Numbered from the stretch's first letter, positions 1 through 5,620 are shown. The stretch: DNA of 5,679 nt from Thermopetrobacter sp. (GCA_011374735.1 DRPD01000361.1:1-5679); one strand, 5' to 3'. Notes: a model not told the origin generated them from the sequence alone. Numbers and translations: made by a program.

Positions 1-1
1 G

Positions 2-772
2 AGGGTGCGCGCCCTGTTGCGCAAGGCGCGGGTGGCGGTGGTGACGCAAAAGGCGCCGCCGGTGCTGATCGTGCCGTTGTGGCGCACGGCGGACGGGATG
101 GTGGAAATCTGGGGCGACAATCCGTGGCGCAAGGCATGGCTGGCGGCGCAGGACGAGCATGCCTTGCAACCAGTGATCGTGGCGGCCGGGGACGAAACGG
201 ACCAGCAGACCATCAGCGCGGCGCAGGCGCTGGCCCTGGACGAGGAGCGGCTGGAGGCGCTGAAGAACCGCTATGACGTGCGCCACGTGCTCGTCACCGT
301 GGCCGAACCGGTGGGCGAGGCCGTCTTGCGGGCCACCATGAGCGGCAGGGCGCCGGGGGGCAACGTGGCCTTCGACAAGACCTATGATGGCGCCGCCGGG
401 GGGCTGGCGGCGGCGGCGCAAACGGCGGCGCACCGGTTTGTGGACATCATGACCATGAAGTGGCGCCAGAAGGTGCTGGCACGCTTGCGCAAGGAGGCGC
501 GGGCACGGGCCGCACAACGCGCCCGGCAGGCGGCGCTGACCTGGCGCACCGTGGTGGTGGCGTTCGACTCGCTGCGCCAGTGGCAGGCGATCCGCGCCCG
601 GTTGCTTTCCACGCCGGGGGTGCAGGCGGTGGACGTGCGCTCATTGGGGCCGGATCATGCGGTCATCGGCCTGCGCAGCAATCTTCAGCTGCCGCAACTG
701 CGCAACGCGCTGGCGCAAAGCCGCCTCGAGCTGTATCAGGCCAGCGGGCGGCTGGTGGTGCGGGCCTATTGA
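2..772 (+). CDS. DUF2066 domain-containing protein, 5' end outside window
   Basis: The frame is open to the left edge (an Arg codon at 2-4 precedes the GTG at 5), and about 255 residues are visible to the TGA at 770-772. The GTG at 5 is therefore probably an internal Val, not the start; family members normally carry an extra N-terminal stretch with a signal peptide, which would lie outside the window. Seen: a PPVLIVPLW strand at visible residues 18-26, an NPW motif at 39-41, a very basic Arg/Ala-rich helix at about 152-178, and a compact C-terminal segment (180-255) with the pattern FDSLRQWQAIRARL...GV, which looks like a small ferredoxin-like fold. This resembles the DUF2066 proteins of alphaproteobacteria, whose function is not established. 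No downstream gene follows on this strand; it converges on ypfJ. The family call is from memory of sequence patterns, and the role is unknown. Confidence 0.75.
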   Translation, partial: RVRALLRKARVAVVTQKAPPVLIVPLWRTADGMVEIWGDNPWRKAWLAAQDEHALQPVIVAAGDETDQQTISAAQALALDEERLEALKNRYDVRHVLVTVAEPVGEAVLRATMSGRAPGGNVAFDKTYDGAAGGLAAAAQTAAHRFVDIMTMKWRQKVLARLRKEARARAAQRARQAALTWRTVVVAFDSLRQWQAIRARLLSTPGVQAVDVRSLGPDHAVIGLRSNLQLPQLRNALAQSRLELYQASGRLVVRAY

Positions 773-784
773 TCTGTTTCAGAT

Positions 785-836
785 GATTTTGCGAGTCCCT
801 GCTTCGCAGGGTTCGCAAAATCGGACTCTTTGTTTT
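785..836 (+). terminator. hairpin and T-rich tract after the DUF2066 gene
   Basis: The outer arms GATTTTGCGA (785-794) and TCGCAAAATC (813-822) are perfect. Inside them CCCTGC (797-802) pairs with GCAGGG (806-811) around a TTC loop. A T-rich run, TTTGTTTT, lies at 829-836, beginning 12 bases after nothing but the unpaired CGGACTC region and six bases after the stem. An alternative stem, GAGTCC (793-798) with GGACTC (823-828), would abut that T-run directly. This is a plausible intrinsic terminator for the plus-strand gene ending at 772, but the gap between the stronger stem and the T-run makes it non-ideal. Confidence 0.5.
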
Positions 837-848
837 CGCTCACGGCAA

Positions 849-874
849 GCAAATTGCGCGTCCGCGCAATTTGC
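849..874. repeat. perfect 11-bp inverted repeat, 4-base loop
   Basis: GCAAATTGCGC (849-859) is followed by the loop GTCC (860-863) and its exact reverse complement (864-874). No T-run follows on either strand, so it is not a standard intrinsic terminator by itself. Confidence 0.8.
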
Positions 875-889
875 GCCTTAAGCGGGCGC

Positions 890-917
890 GGCCTTCGGCC
901 GGCGCGCGGTCGCGCGC
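890..917. repeat. two adjacent small GC-rich hairpins
   Basis: GGCC (890-893) pairs with GGCC (897-900) around TTC, and GCGCGC (902-907) pairs with GCGCGC (912-917) around GGTC. The flanks AAGCG (880-884) and CGCTT (915-919) could pair outside them, so several competing folds exist. Short GC palindromes are common by chance in GC-rich DNA; this unit is the weakest member of the ladder. Confidence 0.5.
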
Positions 918-922
918 TTGTC

Positions 923-949
923 GGCTTGAAGATCGGTGCTCTTCAAGCC
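923..949. repeat. perfect 10-bp inverted repeat, 7-base loop
   Basis: GGCTTGAAGA (923-932) and TCTTCAAGCC (940-949) are exact reverse complements around the loop TCGGTGC (933-939). No T-run follows on either strand. Confidence 0.8.
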
Positions 950-955
950 TTCTTC

Positions 956-1016
956 GTCCCGCGCCCCCGCCCAACCACCCAGAGGATAAGCAAGTGGTTG
1001 GGCGGGGGCACGGGAC
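956..1016. repeat. long 23-bp inverted repeat, 15-base loop
   Basis: The arms at 956-978 and 994-1016 are complementary at 22 of 23 positions; the single exception (962 against 1010) could form a G-U pair in the plus-strand RNA but would be an A-C mismatch on the other strand. The arms are very GC-rich, with runs of C and G. The 15-base spacer (979-993) is comparatively AT-rich. This is the largest and most stable stem of the ladder, and it lies about 65 bases beyond the ypfJ stop. It lacks a following T-run in either direction. Confidence 0.8.
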
Positions 1017-1081
1017 TTCGAAGCGCCGTGCCAGATGGAGAGGCGGCGTGGCGAGAGGGTGATGTTGGAAAGCACCCTGCC

Positions 1082-2029
1082 CTACAGGTTGCGGGCGTTG
1101 AAGGTGTCGCAGGCGCGGATGTCGCCGCTGTCGAAACCGCGGCGGAACCAGCGCACCCGCTGCGCGGAGGTGCCGTGGGTGAAGCTTTCCGGCACCACGT
1201 AGCCCTGGGAGCGGCGTTGCAACCTGTCGTCGCCGATGGCGGCGGCGGCGTTCAGCGCCTCTTCCAGGTCGCCGCGCTCCAGCAAGTGCTTGTTGTGGCG
1301 TCCCCACACGCCGGCCAGGCAGTCGGCCTGCAACTCCATGCGCACCTGCAGGGCGTTGGCCGACGCCTTGGGCAGGCTGCGCCGGGCGTTGGCCACCTTT
1401 TTGGCGATGCCAAGCAGGTTCTGGATATGATGGCCCACCTCATGGGCGATCACGTAGGCCTGGGCGAAATCGCCGCGCGCGCCCAGCTTGCGCTGCATGT
1501 CGTTGAAGAACGACAGGTCGATATACACCTTGGAATCGCGCGGGCAGTAGAACGGCCCCATGGCGGCCGACGCCGTGCCGCAGGCGGAGCGCACGAAGCC
1601 GGAGAACAACACCATCTTCGGCGCTTCGTAGCGGCGGCCGAGCTGGTCGCGGAAGACGCGCGCCCAGGTTCTCTCCGTGGTGCCCAGCACCTTGGCGGCG
1701 AACACCTTGGCGGCGTCGTTGCGGGTGGCCTGGCCGCTGCCCGGTGGCAGCTGGCGGGTCGGCACGTCGCGCTGGACGGGGGGTGCCAGGCCGCCACCGC
1801 CGCCGGTGATGATGTTGAGCGGATTGATGCCGAGCAGCCAGGCGATGAGCAACATCACCAGCAGGCCGCCCAGCCCCATGCCGCCGCCGCGGCGGCCGAC
1901 GGGGATGCGCACGCGCCGCCCCATGCCGCCGGGAAATCCGAAACCGCCGCGCCCGCCGGGGAAGCCGAAACCGCCACGGCCGCGCTGATCCTCGACGTTG
2001 TGGCTTTCCTGTTCGTCGTCCAATCGCAT
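1082..2029 (-). CDS. ypfJ: YpfJ-type neutral zinc metallopeptidase, membrane-anchored
   Basis: This 315-residue protein belongs to the putative neutral zinc metallopeptidase family (E. coli YpfJ type). Seen: HEVGH at residues 196-200 supplies two zinc-ligand histidines and the catalytic Glu197. [10 protein letters not shown] (231-240) supplies the probable third ligand Glu232. The family-like [15 protein letters not shown] segment has Cys150 and Cys162. A single hydrophobic segment at about 51-74 should anchor it in the inner membrane, with the peptidase domain probably periplasmic. The N-terminus ([10 protein letters not shown]) matches the family's DNVEDRR-like start and is followed by a Gly/Arg/Phe-rich stretch containing RGGFGFPGG twice in tandem (18-35). 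The ATG at 2029 is chosen over an ATG at 2074 because AGGAGGGG sits six bases upstream; the upstream ATG overlaps the promoter. The natural substrate is unknown for the family. The gene converges with the DUF2066 gene. Confidence 0.92.
   Translation of the reverse strand: MRLDDEQESHNVEDQRGRGGFGFPGGRGGFGFPGGMGRRVRIPVGRRGGGMGLGGLLVMLLIAWLLGINPLNIITGGGGGLAPPVQRDVPTRQLPPGSGQATRNDAAKVFAAKVLGTTERTWARVFRDQLGRRYEAPKMVLFSGFVRSACGTASAAMGPFYCPRDSKVYIDLSFFNDMQRKLGARGDFAQAYVIAHEVGHHIQNLLGIAKKVANARRSLPKASANALQVRMELQADCLAGVWGRHNKHLLERGDLEEALNAAAAIGDDRLQRRSQGYVVPESFTHGTSAQRVRWFRRGFDSGDIRACDTFNARNL
1925..1978 (-). repeat. tandem 27-base repeat inside ypfJ
   Basis: Two adjacent 27-base units (1925-1951 and 1952-1978) each encode RGGFGFPGG. 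They match at 23 of 27 bases, and all four differences are synonymous. The region lies in the soluble N-terminal tail before the membrane segment. Confidence 0.8.
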
Positions 2030-2035
2030 GTCGCA

Positions 2036-2043
2036 CCCCTCCT
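2036..2043 (-). promoter_or_regulatory. Shine-Dalgarno of ypfJ
   Basis: AGGAGGGG on the minus strand, six bases before the ATG at 2029. This fixes the start of the 315-residue form. Confidence 0.85.
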
Positions 2044-2063
2044 GAGGCCAGCCTGACCCTCTC

Positions 2064-2092
2064 AGTATAGGCAAAGCCGCGGCTTAGGACAA
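2064..2092 (-). promoter_or_regulatory. sigma70-type promoter of ypfJ
   Basis: On the minus strand, TTGTCC (2092-2087) and TATACT (2069-2064) are separated by exactly 17 bases. The -10 box matches consensus at 5 of 6 positions and the -35 box at 4 of 6. Transcription would start near 2057, giving a leader of about 28 bases that holds the strong Shine-Dalgarno. The promoter begins 10 bases after the moaA stop codon, so ypfJ can be expressed independently of moaA. Confidence 0.6.
2074..2085. repeat. 12-bp perfect palindrome in ypfJ promoter spacer
   Basis: AAGCCGCGGCTT is self-complementary and lies wholly between the -35 and -10 boxes of the proposed ypfJ promoter, where a bound repressor or a spacer-binding activator would act. 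It could also be part of a weak moaA 3' hairpin or chance in GC-rich DNA. Confidence 0.4.
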
Positions 2093-2101
2093 AGGCCCCT
2101 T

Positions 2102-3121
2102 TCAACCACCGGTGACGTTCATGGTGCGCGGCATCTTGCCACCGATGCGGTGGCGGGAAATGGCGAACTCGTGGCCCTTCGGCTTGCGGGCGATGGCGGC
2201 GCGGATGGCGCCTTCCAGTTCGGCATCGCCGGCCCCGGCGCGCAGCACGGCGCGCAGATCGGCCTTGTCGTTCTGGCCCAGGCACATGAACAGCTGGCCG
2301 GTGGCGGTCAGCCGCACGCGGTTGCAGGCATCGCAGAAGTGGGCCGACAACGGGGTGATGAAGCCCAACCGGCCGTCGGTTTCGGCCACCCGCCAATAGC
2401 GCGACGGGCCGCCGGTGGAGAACTCCTCGCGGTCCAGCGTCCAGCGTTTCTCCAAACGCTCGCGCACCACGGAGAGCGGCAGGTATTGATCGGCCCGGTC
2501 GGCCCCCACTTCGCCCATGGGCATGGTTTCGATGAGCGTGATGGCGAAGCCACGTTCATGGGCCCAAGCGATGAGGCCGGGCAGCTCGTCCTCGTTGAAC
2601 TCCTTCAGCGCCACGGTGTTGATCTTCACATGCAGGCCGGCGTCTTTCGCCGCGGCGATGCCGTCCAGCACCTGCCGCAGGCGGCCGCGGCGGGTGATAT
2701 GGGCGAACTTCTGAGCATCCAGGGTATCGAGCGACACGTTGATGCGGCGCACCCCGGCGGCGGCCAGGGCGGCGGCGTGGCGGGCCAGCTGCGAGCCGTT
2801 GGTGGTGAGCGTCAGTTCAGCAAGCGCGCCGTCATGCACGCGCCGGCCCAGGCGTTCGATCAGCCACATGACATCGCGGCGCACCAGCGGCTCGCCACCG
2901 GTGAGGCGAATTTTCGTCACGCCAAGACGGATGAACGCGCCGGCGATACGGTCGATCTCCTCCAGCGACAGGATGTCCCGCCTGGGCAGGAAGGCGACGT
3001 GCTCGTCCATGCAATAGCGGCAGCGGAAATCGCAGCGATCGGTGACCGAGACGCGCAGGTAGGTGACGGCGCGCCCGAACGGGTCGATGAGCGTTCCGGT
3101 CTGGGGGGCGACGGCTTTCAT
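2102..3121 (-). CDS. moaA: GTP 3',8-cyclase MoaA (molybdenum cofactor biosynthesis)
   Basis: This radical SAM enzyme turns GTP into 3',8-cyclo-GTP, the first step of molybdenum cofactor synthesis, in partnership with MoaC. It is 339 residues long from the ATG at 3121, the usual family size. Seen: the N-terminal 4Fe-4S motif CDFRCRYC (Cys30, Cys34, Cys37), the SAM-binding LTGGEPL at 73-79, and the C-terminal cluster motif [11 protein letters not shown]...MC (Cys263, Cys266, Cys280) that holds the GTP-binding cluster. The conserved Gly-Gly C-terminus (338-339) is also present. All expected catalytic features are intact. An in-frame TTG at 3139 would add six residues (MADHGS). I prefer the ATG because neither start has a Shine-Dalgarno and the proposed promoter would start RNA on the ATG itself. 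No other Moco gene is in the window; ypfJ follows but has its own promoter. Confidence 0.96.
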   Translation of the reverse strand: MKAVAPQTGTLIDPFGRAVTYLRVSVTDRCDFRCRYCMDEHVAFLPRRDILSLEEIDRIAGAFIRLGVTKIRLTGGEPLVRRDVMWLIERLGRRVHDGALAELTLTTNGSQLARHAAALAAAGVRRINVSLDTLDAQKFAHITRRGRLRQVLDGIAAAKDAGLHVKINTVALKEFNEDELPGLIAWAHERGFAITLIETMPMGEVGADRADQYLPLSVVRERLEKRWTLDREEFSTGGPSRYWRVAETDGRLGFITPLSAHFCDACNRVRLTATGQLFMCLGQNDKADLRAVLRAGAGDAELEGAIRAAIARKPKGHEFAISRHRIGGKMPRTMNVTGG

Positions 3122-3127
3122 GGAGCC

Positions 3128-3156
3128 ATGATCGGCCAAGGCACAAGGGGGGTCAA
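3128..3156 (-). promoter_or_regulatory. candidate moaA promoter, possibly leaderless
   Basis: On the minus strand, TTGACC (3156-3151, 5 of 6 to consensus) and GATCAT (3133-3128, 4 of 6) are separated by 17 bases. The expected start, seven bases after the -10 box, is the A of the ATG at 3121. A competing -10-like GATAAT lies upstream at 3190-3185 with only a poor -35 (GTTACG, 16-base spacer), which would give a leader of about 55-60 bases. Confidence 0.4.
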
Positions 3157-3227
3157 GACGTCATCCCGTTCCGCAAACCATGCTATTATCCCGCCCCGGC
3201 CGCTTCCGTAACCCATGACGGCACATG

Positions 3228-3260
3228 AAAAGGCCCGCCGGAGGGGCGCTCCGGCGGGCC
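3228..3260 (-). terminator. intrinsic terminator of the livK-type gene
   Basis: A 12-bp GC-rich perfect stem pairs 3249-3260 with 3232-3243 around a five-base loop and is followed on the minus strand by TTTT (3231-3228). It lies 27 bases beyond the binding-protein stop. The T-run is short but the stem is very strong. There is no T-run on the plus-strand side, so it acts in one direction and separates the binding-protein transcript from moaA. Confidence 0.8.
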
Positions 3261-3286
3261 GGTTCGTCATGAAGGATCAGGCGCGA

Positions 3287-4393
3287 TCACTTCTTGTAGT
3301 AATCGTATTTGCCGTTCTTCCATTCATAGACCACGTAGCCCGGCAGGCTGACATCACCCTTCTTGTCGAAGGACAGCTCGCCCAGCACGGTCTTGAACTT
3401 GCCGGACTGCAAGGCCGGCAGCACCTTGGCCGGGTCGGTGCTCTTGGCGGCCTCGGCGGCCTGCTTCCAGACCTGGATGGCGGCGTAGGTGTAGAGCACG
3501 TAGCCCTCCGGATTGATGCCGGCGGCCTCGAACTTCTTCACCACCTCCGCGGCGGCCGGGCTCTTGCGCGGGTCGGGCGAGAAGGTCATCAGGGTGCCCT
3601 CGCCGGCCGGGCCGGTGATGGCCCAGTATTCCTGCGTCACCAGCGCGTCGCCGGACATCAGGCGGGTCTTCATGCCCTGATCGCGCATCTGGCGCACGAT
3701 GAGGCCGGCCTCGGTGTGGTAGCCGCCCAGATACAGGATGTCGATCTTGGCCTGCTTCAGCTTCGACACCAGCGCCGAATAGTCCTTCTCGCCGGCGGTG
3801 TAGGCGCCATACATGGCCTCCTTCTTGCCCAGCTCGTGGAAGCGCTTGCGCATCTCGTCGGCCAGGCCCTTGCCGTAGGCGGTCTTGTCATGGAAGATCG
3901 CCACCTTGGCGTCGGGGAAGGTCTTGGCGATGAATTCCGCGGCGGTCTTGCCCTGCTGGTCGTCGCGGCCGCAGACGCGGAACACGTTCGGCCCGCCCTC
4001 GTCGGTCAGCTTCGGGTTGGTGGAGGCCGGCGAGATCATGACGATGCCTTCCTCCTCATAGACCTTCGAAGCCGGGATCGAGGATCCGGAGCAGAAATGG
4101 CCGGCCACGAACTTCACGCCATCGCCGACGAACTTGTTGGCCACGGCCACGGCCTGTTTCGGGTCGCAGGCGTCATCGCCGACCTTGAGCACGACCTTCT
4201 CGCCGTTGACGCCGCCGGCGGCGTTGATGTCCTTGACCGCCATTTCGGCGCCGTTCTTCATCTGCTTGCCGAAGCTGGCATACTGGCCGGTCATCGGCCC
4301 GGCGGTGGCGATGGTCACGTCGGCCCTGGCCGCCAGGCTCATGGCGGCGAGGCCAACGGCGGCGGCGGCCGCCAGTGTGGTGAACCTTTTCAT
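3287..4393 (-). CDS. livK: LivJ/LivK-type branched-chain amino acid ABC transporter substrate-binding protein
   Basis: This is a 368-residue periplasmic binding protein (type 1 fold) that should deliver a branched-chain or related amino acid to a LivHMGF-type ABC importer. Seen: a signal peptide at 1-24 (MKRFTT, Ala-rich core, ARA before Asp25); a mature start DVTIATAGPMTG; GDDACDPKQAVAVANKF at 72-88, nearly the E. coli LivJ sequence; and GHFCSGSSIPAS (98-109). Cys76 and Cys101 sit where LivJ has its disulfide, and MISPASTNP (119-127) forms part of the ligand site. The C-terminal KKGDVSLPGYVVYEW also matches LivJ. The ATG at 4393 is chosen over an ATG at 4441 because it opens directly into the signal peptide and has GGAGG upstream. 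No permease or ATPase gene is adjacent, so it is a stand-alone gene here. The exact ligand and orthology (LivJ or LivK, or a paralogue) cannot be fixed. Confidence 0.94.
   Translation of the reverse strand: MKRFTTLAAAAAVGLAAMSLAARADVTIATAGPMTGQYASFGKQMKNGAEMAVKDINAAGGVNGEKVVLKVGDDACDPKQAVAVANKFVGDGVKFVAGHFCSGSSIPASKVYEEEGIVMISPASTNPKLTDEGGPNVFRVCGRDDQQGKTAAEFIAKTFPDAKVAIFHDKTAYGKGLADEMRKRFHELGKKEAMYGAYTAGEKDYSALVSKLKQAKIDILYLGGYHTEAGLIVRQMRDQGMKTRLMSGDALVTQEYWAITGPAGEGTLMTFSPDPRKSPAAAEVVKKFEAAGINPEGYVLYTYAAIQVWKQAAEAAKSTDPAKVLPALQSGKFKTVLGELSFDKKGDVSLPGYVVYEWKNGKYDYYKK
4322..4393 (-). other. Sec signal peptide of the binding protein
   Basis: It encodes residues 1-24: basic Lys2-Arg3, a hydrophobic Ala/Leu/Val core at 7-20 and an Ala-Arg-Ala signal peptidase I site before Asp25. 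There is no lipobox Cys, so the mature protein should be soluble in the periplasm. Confidence 0.85.
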
Positions 4394-4407
4394 GGTGATC
4401 TGTTTCA

Positions 4408-4412
4408 CCTCC
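4408..4412 (-). promoter_or_regulatory. Shine-Dalgarno of the livK-type gene
   Basis: GGAGG within GAGGGAGGTGAA on the minus strand, 14 bases before the ATG at 4393. The spacing is longer than usual, but no better start lies closer, and the signal peptide supports this start. Confidence 0.6.
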
Positions 4413-4422
4413 CTCTTTATTT

Positions 4423-4454
4423 CACTGACATCAATATTCATTGACGCATTGACA
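4423..4454. repeat. octamer repeats in the livK-type leader
   Basis: Plus-strand reading: CACTGACA at 4423-4430, CATTGACG at 4439-4446 and CATTGACA at 4447-4454, in register at 16 and 8 bases. Between and across them, TCAAT (4431-4435) and ATTGA (4440-4444) form an inverted repeat around ATTC. The block lies between the proposed promoter and the Shine-Dalgarno, so it could be a regulator site acting downstream of the transcription start. No specific regulator is recognised. Confidence 0.5.
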
Positions 4455-4493
4455 TGCCCCCGCTTGCATCACCAGCGCGCGGGCATAGATCGC

Positions 4494-4522
4494 AGCCTAG
4501 GCATTTTTTATCGTGCAATCAA
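4494..4522 (-). promoter_or_regulatory. candidate promoter of the livK-type gene
   Basis: On the minus strand, TTGATT (4522-4517) and TAGGCT (4499-4494) are separated by 17 bases within a locally AT-rich stretch. The matches to consensus are 4 of 6 and 3 of 6. Transcription would begin near 4487, leaving a leader of about 94 bases that includes the octamer repeats. Confidence 0.4.
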
Positions 4523-4563
4523 TACTTTTAAAGATGAAGGGGCGGCTTGGTGAATCCCGTGGA

Positions 4564-5577
4564 TCAGGCCGCTTGCAGCCAGTCGGGATTGCGCGACTGC
4601 CACAGGTCGCGGGCCAGCTCGGTGGCCGTTTCCATATCGGCGGCGTCGCCGGCGGTGCGCAGCCAGACGGCCAGGGTGCCGATGACGGCGGCCTCCCCAT
4701 ATTCGTGAGCCGTCTCGCCGCGCCACACGGCGGCCAGCAGGCGCGCGTCGAGCGCCCCCTCTTGTGGCACGCGCGGCTCTGCCAGCATGGCCGGCCAGCG
4801 TTCGCGGAATTCCTCGCCGTCTTTCACGTAGGCCACCTCACAGGTCTTGCCGACGCGGCGCTCCGGCTCGCCGCCCTCGCCGCGAAACACCGAGAAGCGC
4901 CGCTCGTCCAGCCGCCGCGCGGCGCCGGTGTGGGTTTCCAGAAAACCGCGGTGGAAGATGCCGTTGATCATCACCGGCGCGCCCAGCGGATTGATGAGCC
5001 GGGTGAAGGTGTTGACCGGCGAACGCAGGCCGAGGACGGGCTTGAGGTTGATCAGTTCATCGAGGCGCGGTTGCAGCACCGTCAGCGGGATGTAGGTGAA
5101 GTGGTCGCGCTCCAGCTGGCGGGAGGCGGCGTCCCAGCCGGCGGCCATGCGGCGGCCCAGGGCGGCCAGCGTCTCACCGATGTAGAGACGTCCGGCGGTG
5201 TGGCCCTCCGCGCCGTGCATGCACACCTTGCGCCCTTGCGCGGCCAGAGCGAAGGCGGCCAGCAGATACCACGGCAGCTGGCGGCGCTTGCCGGCGTAGG
5301 ACGGGATATCGAATTCGGGCCGCACGATGGCGGCCGGAATGGCCGGAGCCATAACGTCGCGGGTGGCGCGGGCGAAACCGGCAATCTCTTCGGGACTTTC
5401 CTCCTTCAGCCTGAGCAGCATCAGGAAGGCGCCGGTCTGCTCCGGCTCCGTTTCCCGGCGCAGGATCATGGCCATGGCGTCGCGCGCCTCCTCGAACGTC
5501 AGGTGGCGCTGCCTGGTCTTGCCGCGGCCCAGGATGGCCACGTATTTGGCGAAGGGGTGCTCCGGGCGTTGGCTCAT
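4564..5577 (-). CDS. ybiB: YbiB/TrpD2-family protein (anthranilate phosphoribosyltransferase-like)
   Basis: This 337-residue protein has the TrpD-like fold of glycosyltransferase family 3: a helical N-terminal domain (about 25-80) and a larger alpha/beta domain. Seen: EQTGAFLMLLRLKEESPEEIAGF (46-68) matches the TrpD N-domain, and LKPVLGLRSPVNTFTRLINPLGAP matches the TrpD region around its second phosphate site. In contrast, the TrpD GTGGD loop that binds phosphoribosyl pyrophosphate is absent: the equivalent stretch is DIPSYAGKRRQ (90-100), and the following motif is HGAEGHT (121-127). This loss is typical of the TrpD2/YbiB group, whose E. coli member is a dimeric nucleic-acid-binding protein; anthranilate transferase activity is therefore unlikely. 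The basic GRGKTRQRH (17-25) could contact nucleic acid. The ATG has GAGGAG five bases upstream. No trp gene is nearby. The cellular role is not established. Confidence 0.88.
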   Translation of the reverse strand: MSQRPEHPFAKYVAILGRGKTRQRHLTFEEARDAMAMILRRETEPEQTGAFLMLLRLKEESPEEIAGFARATRDVMAPAIPAAIVRPEFDIPSYAGKRRQLPWYLLAAFALAAQGRKVCMHGAEGHTAGRLYIGETLAALGRRMAAGWDAASRQLERDHFTYIPLTVLQPRLDELINLKPVLGLRSPVNTFTRLINPLGAPVMINGIFHRGFLETHTGAARRLDERRFSVFRGEGGEPERRVGKTCEVAYVKDGEEFRERWPAMLAEPRVPQEGALDARLLAAVWRGETAHEYGEAAVIGTLAVWLRTAGDAADMETATELARDLWQSRNPDWLQAA

Positions 5578-5582
5578 GGGCG

Positions 5583-5588
5583 CTCCTC
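5583..5588 (-). promoter_or_regulatory. Shine-Dalgarno of ybiB
   Basis: GAGGAG on the minus strand, five bases before the ATG at 5577; this supports that start. Confidence 0.75.
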
Positions 5589-5598
5589 GCTGGATGCG

Positions 5599-5620
5599 TT
5601 CCGCGTGTGTCAGAGCGGAA
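5599..5620. repeat. inverted repeat TTCCGC-N10-GCGGAA before ybiB
   Basis: TTCCGC (5599-5604) and GCGGAA (5615-5620) are exact reverse complements, ten bases apart. They overlap the downstream edge of the proposed ybiB -10 box and cover the probable transcription start, the usual place for a repressor operator. They could equally form a 5'-leader hairpin. Confidence 0.4.

Larger units (their letters stand above)
785..1016. repeat. ladder of consecutive inverted repeats in convergent intergenic region
   Basis: The gene-free stretch 773-1081 lies between two converging genes and contains at least five inverted repeats in a row: 785-822, 849-874, 890-917 (two small GC stems), 923-949 and 956-1016. 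Most arms are perfect and each hairpin has a different sequence, so this is not a tandem repeat of one unit. No ORF here looks like a gene. The position suggests transcript 3'-end formation from both sides, or a palindromic intergenic element of the genome; neither is proven. Confidence 0.8.

Noticed and set aside
1056..1078. AGGGTG/CACCCT inverted repeat just after the ypfJ stop
   Set aside because: A six-base stem with an 11-base loop and no T-run on the minus strand is too weak to call a terminator.
830..2056. 408-codon plus-strand open frame opposite ypfJ
   Set aside because: It is antisense to a well-supported metallopeptidase, runs through the palindrome ladder, and its Gly/Ala/His/Gln-rich composition is that of the complement of GC-rich codons.
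3122..3231. Moco riboswitch upstream of moaA
   Set aside because: Only about 110 bases lie between the livK-type terminator and the ATG, no matching multi-stem architecture is visible, and the best promoter leaves no leader.
3215..4444. 409-codon plus-strand open frame opposite the livK-type gene, with a TATTAT sequence at 3184-3189 ahead of it
   Set aside because: The translation has no recognisable domain, it is fully antisense to the binding protein, it begins across that gene's terminator, and no acceptable -35 box lies at 16-18 bases from TATTAT.
4525..4563. Terminator directly after ybiB
   Set aside because: No stem of useful length followed by a T-run was found between the ybiB stop and the proposed livK promoter, so read-through from ybiB into the livK-type gene remains possible.
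5598..5612. GTTC-N7-GTCA sequence before ybiB, resembling the alphaproteobacterial SOS box GTTC-N7-GTTC
   Set aside because: The second half-site differs at two of four positions, so I do not call it a LexA site.
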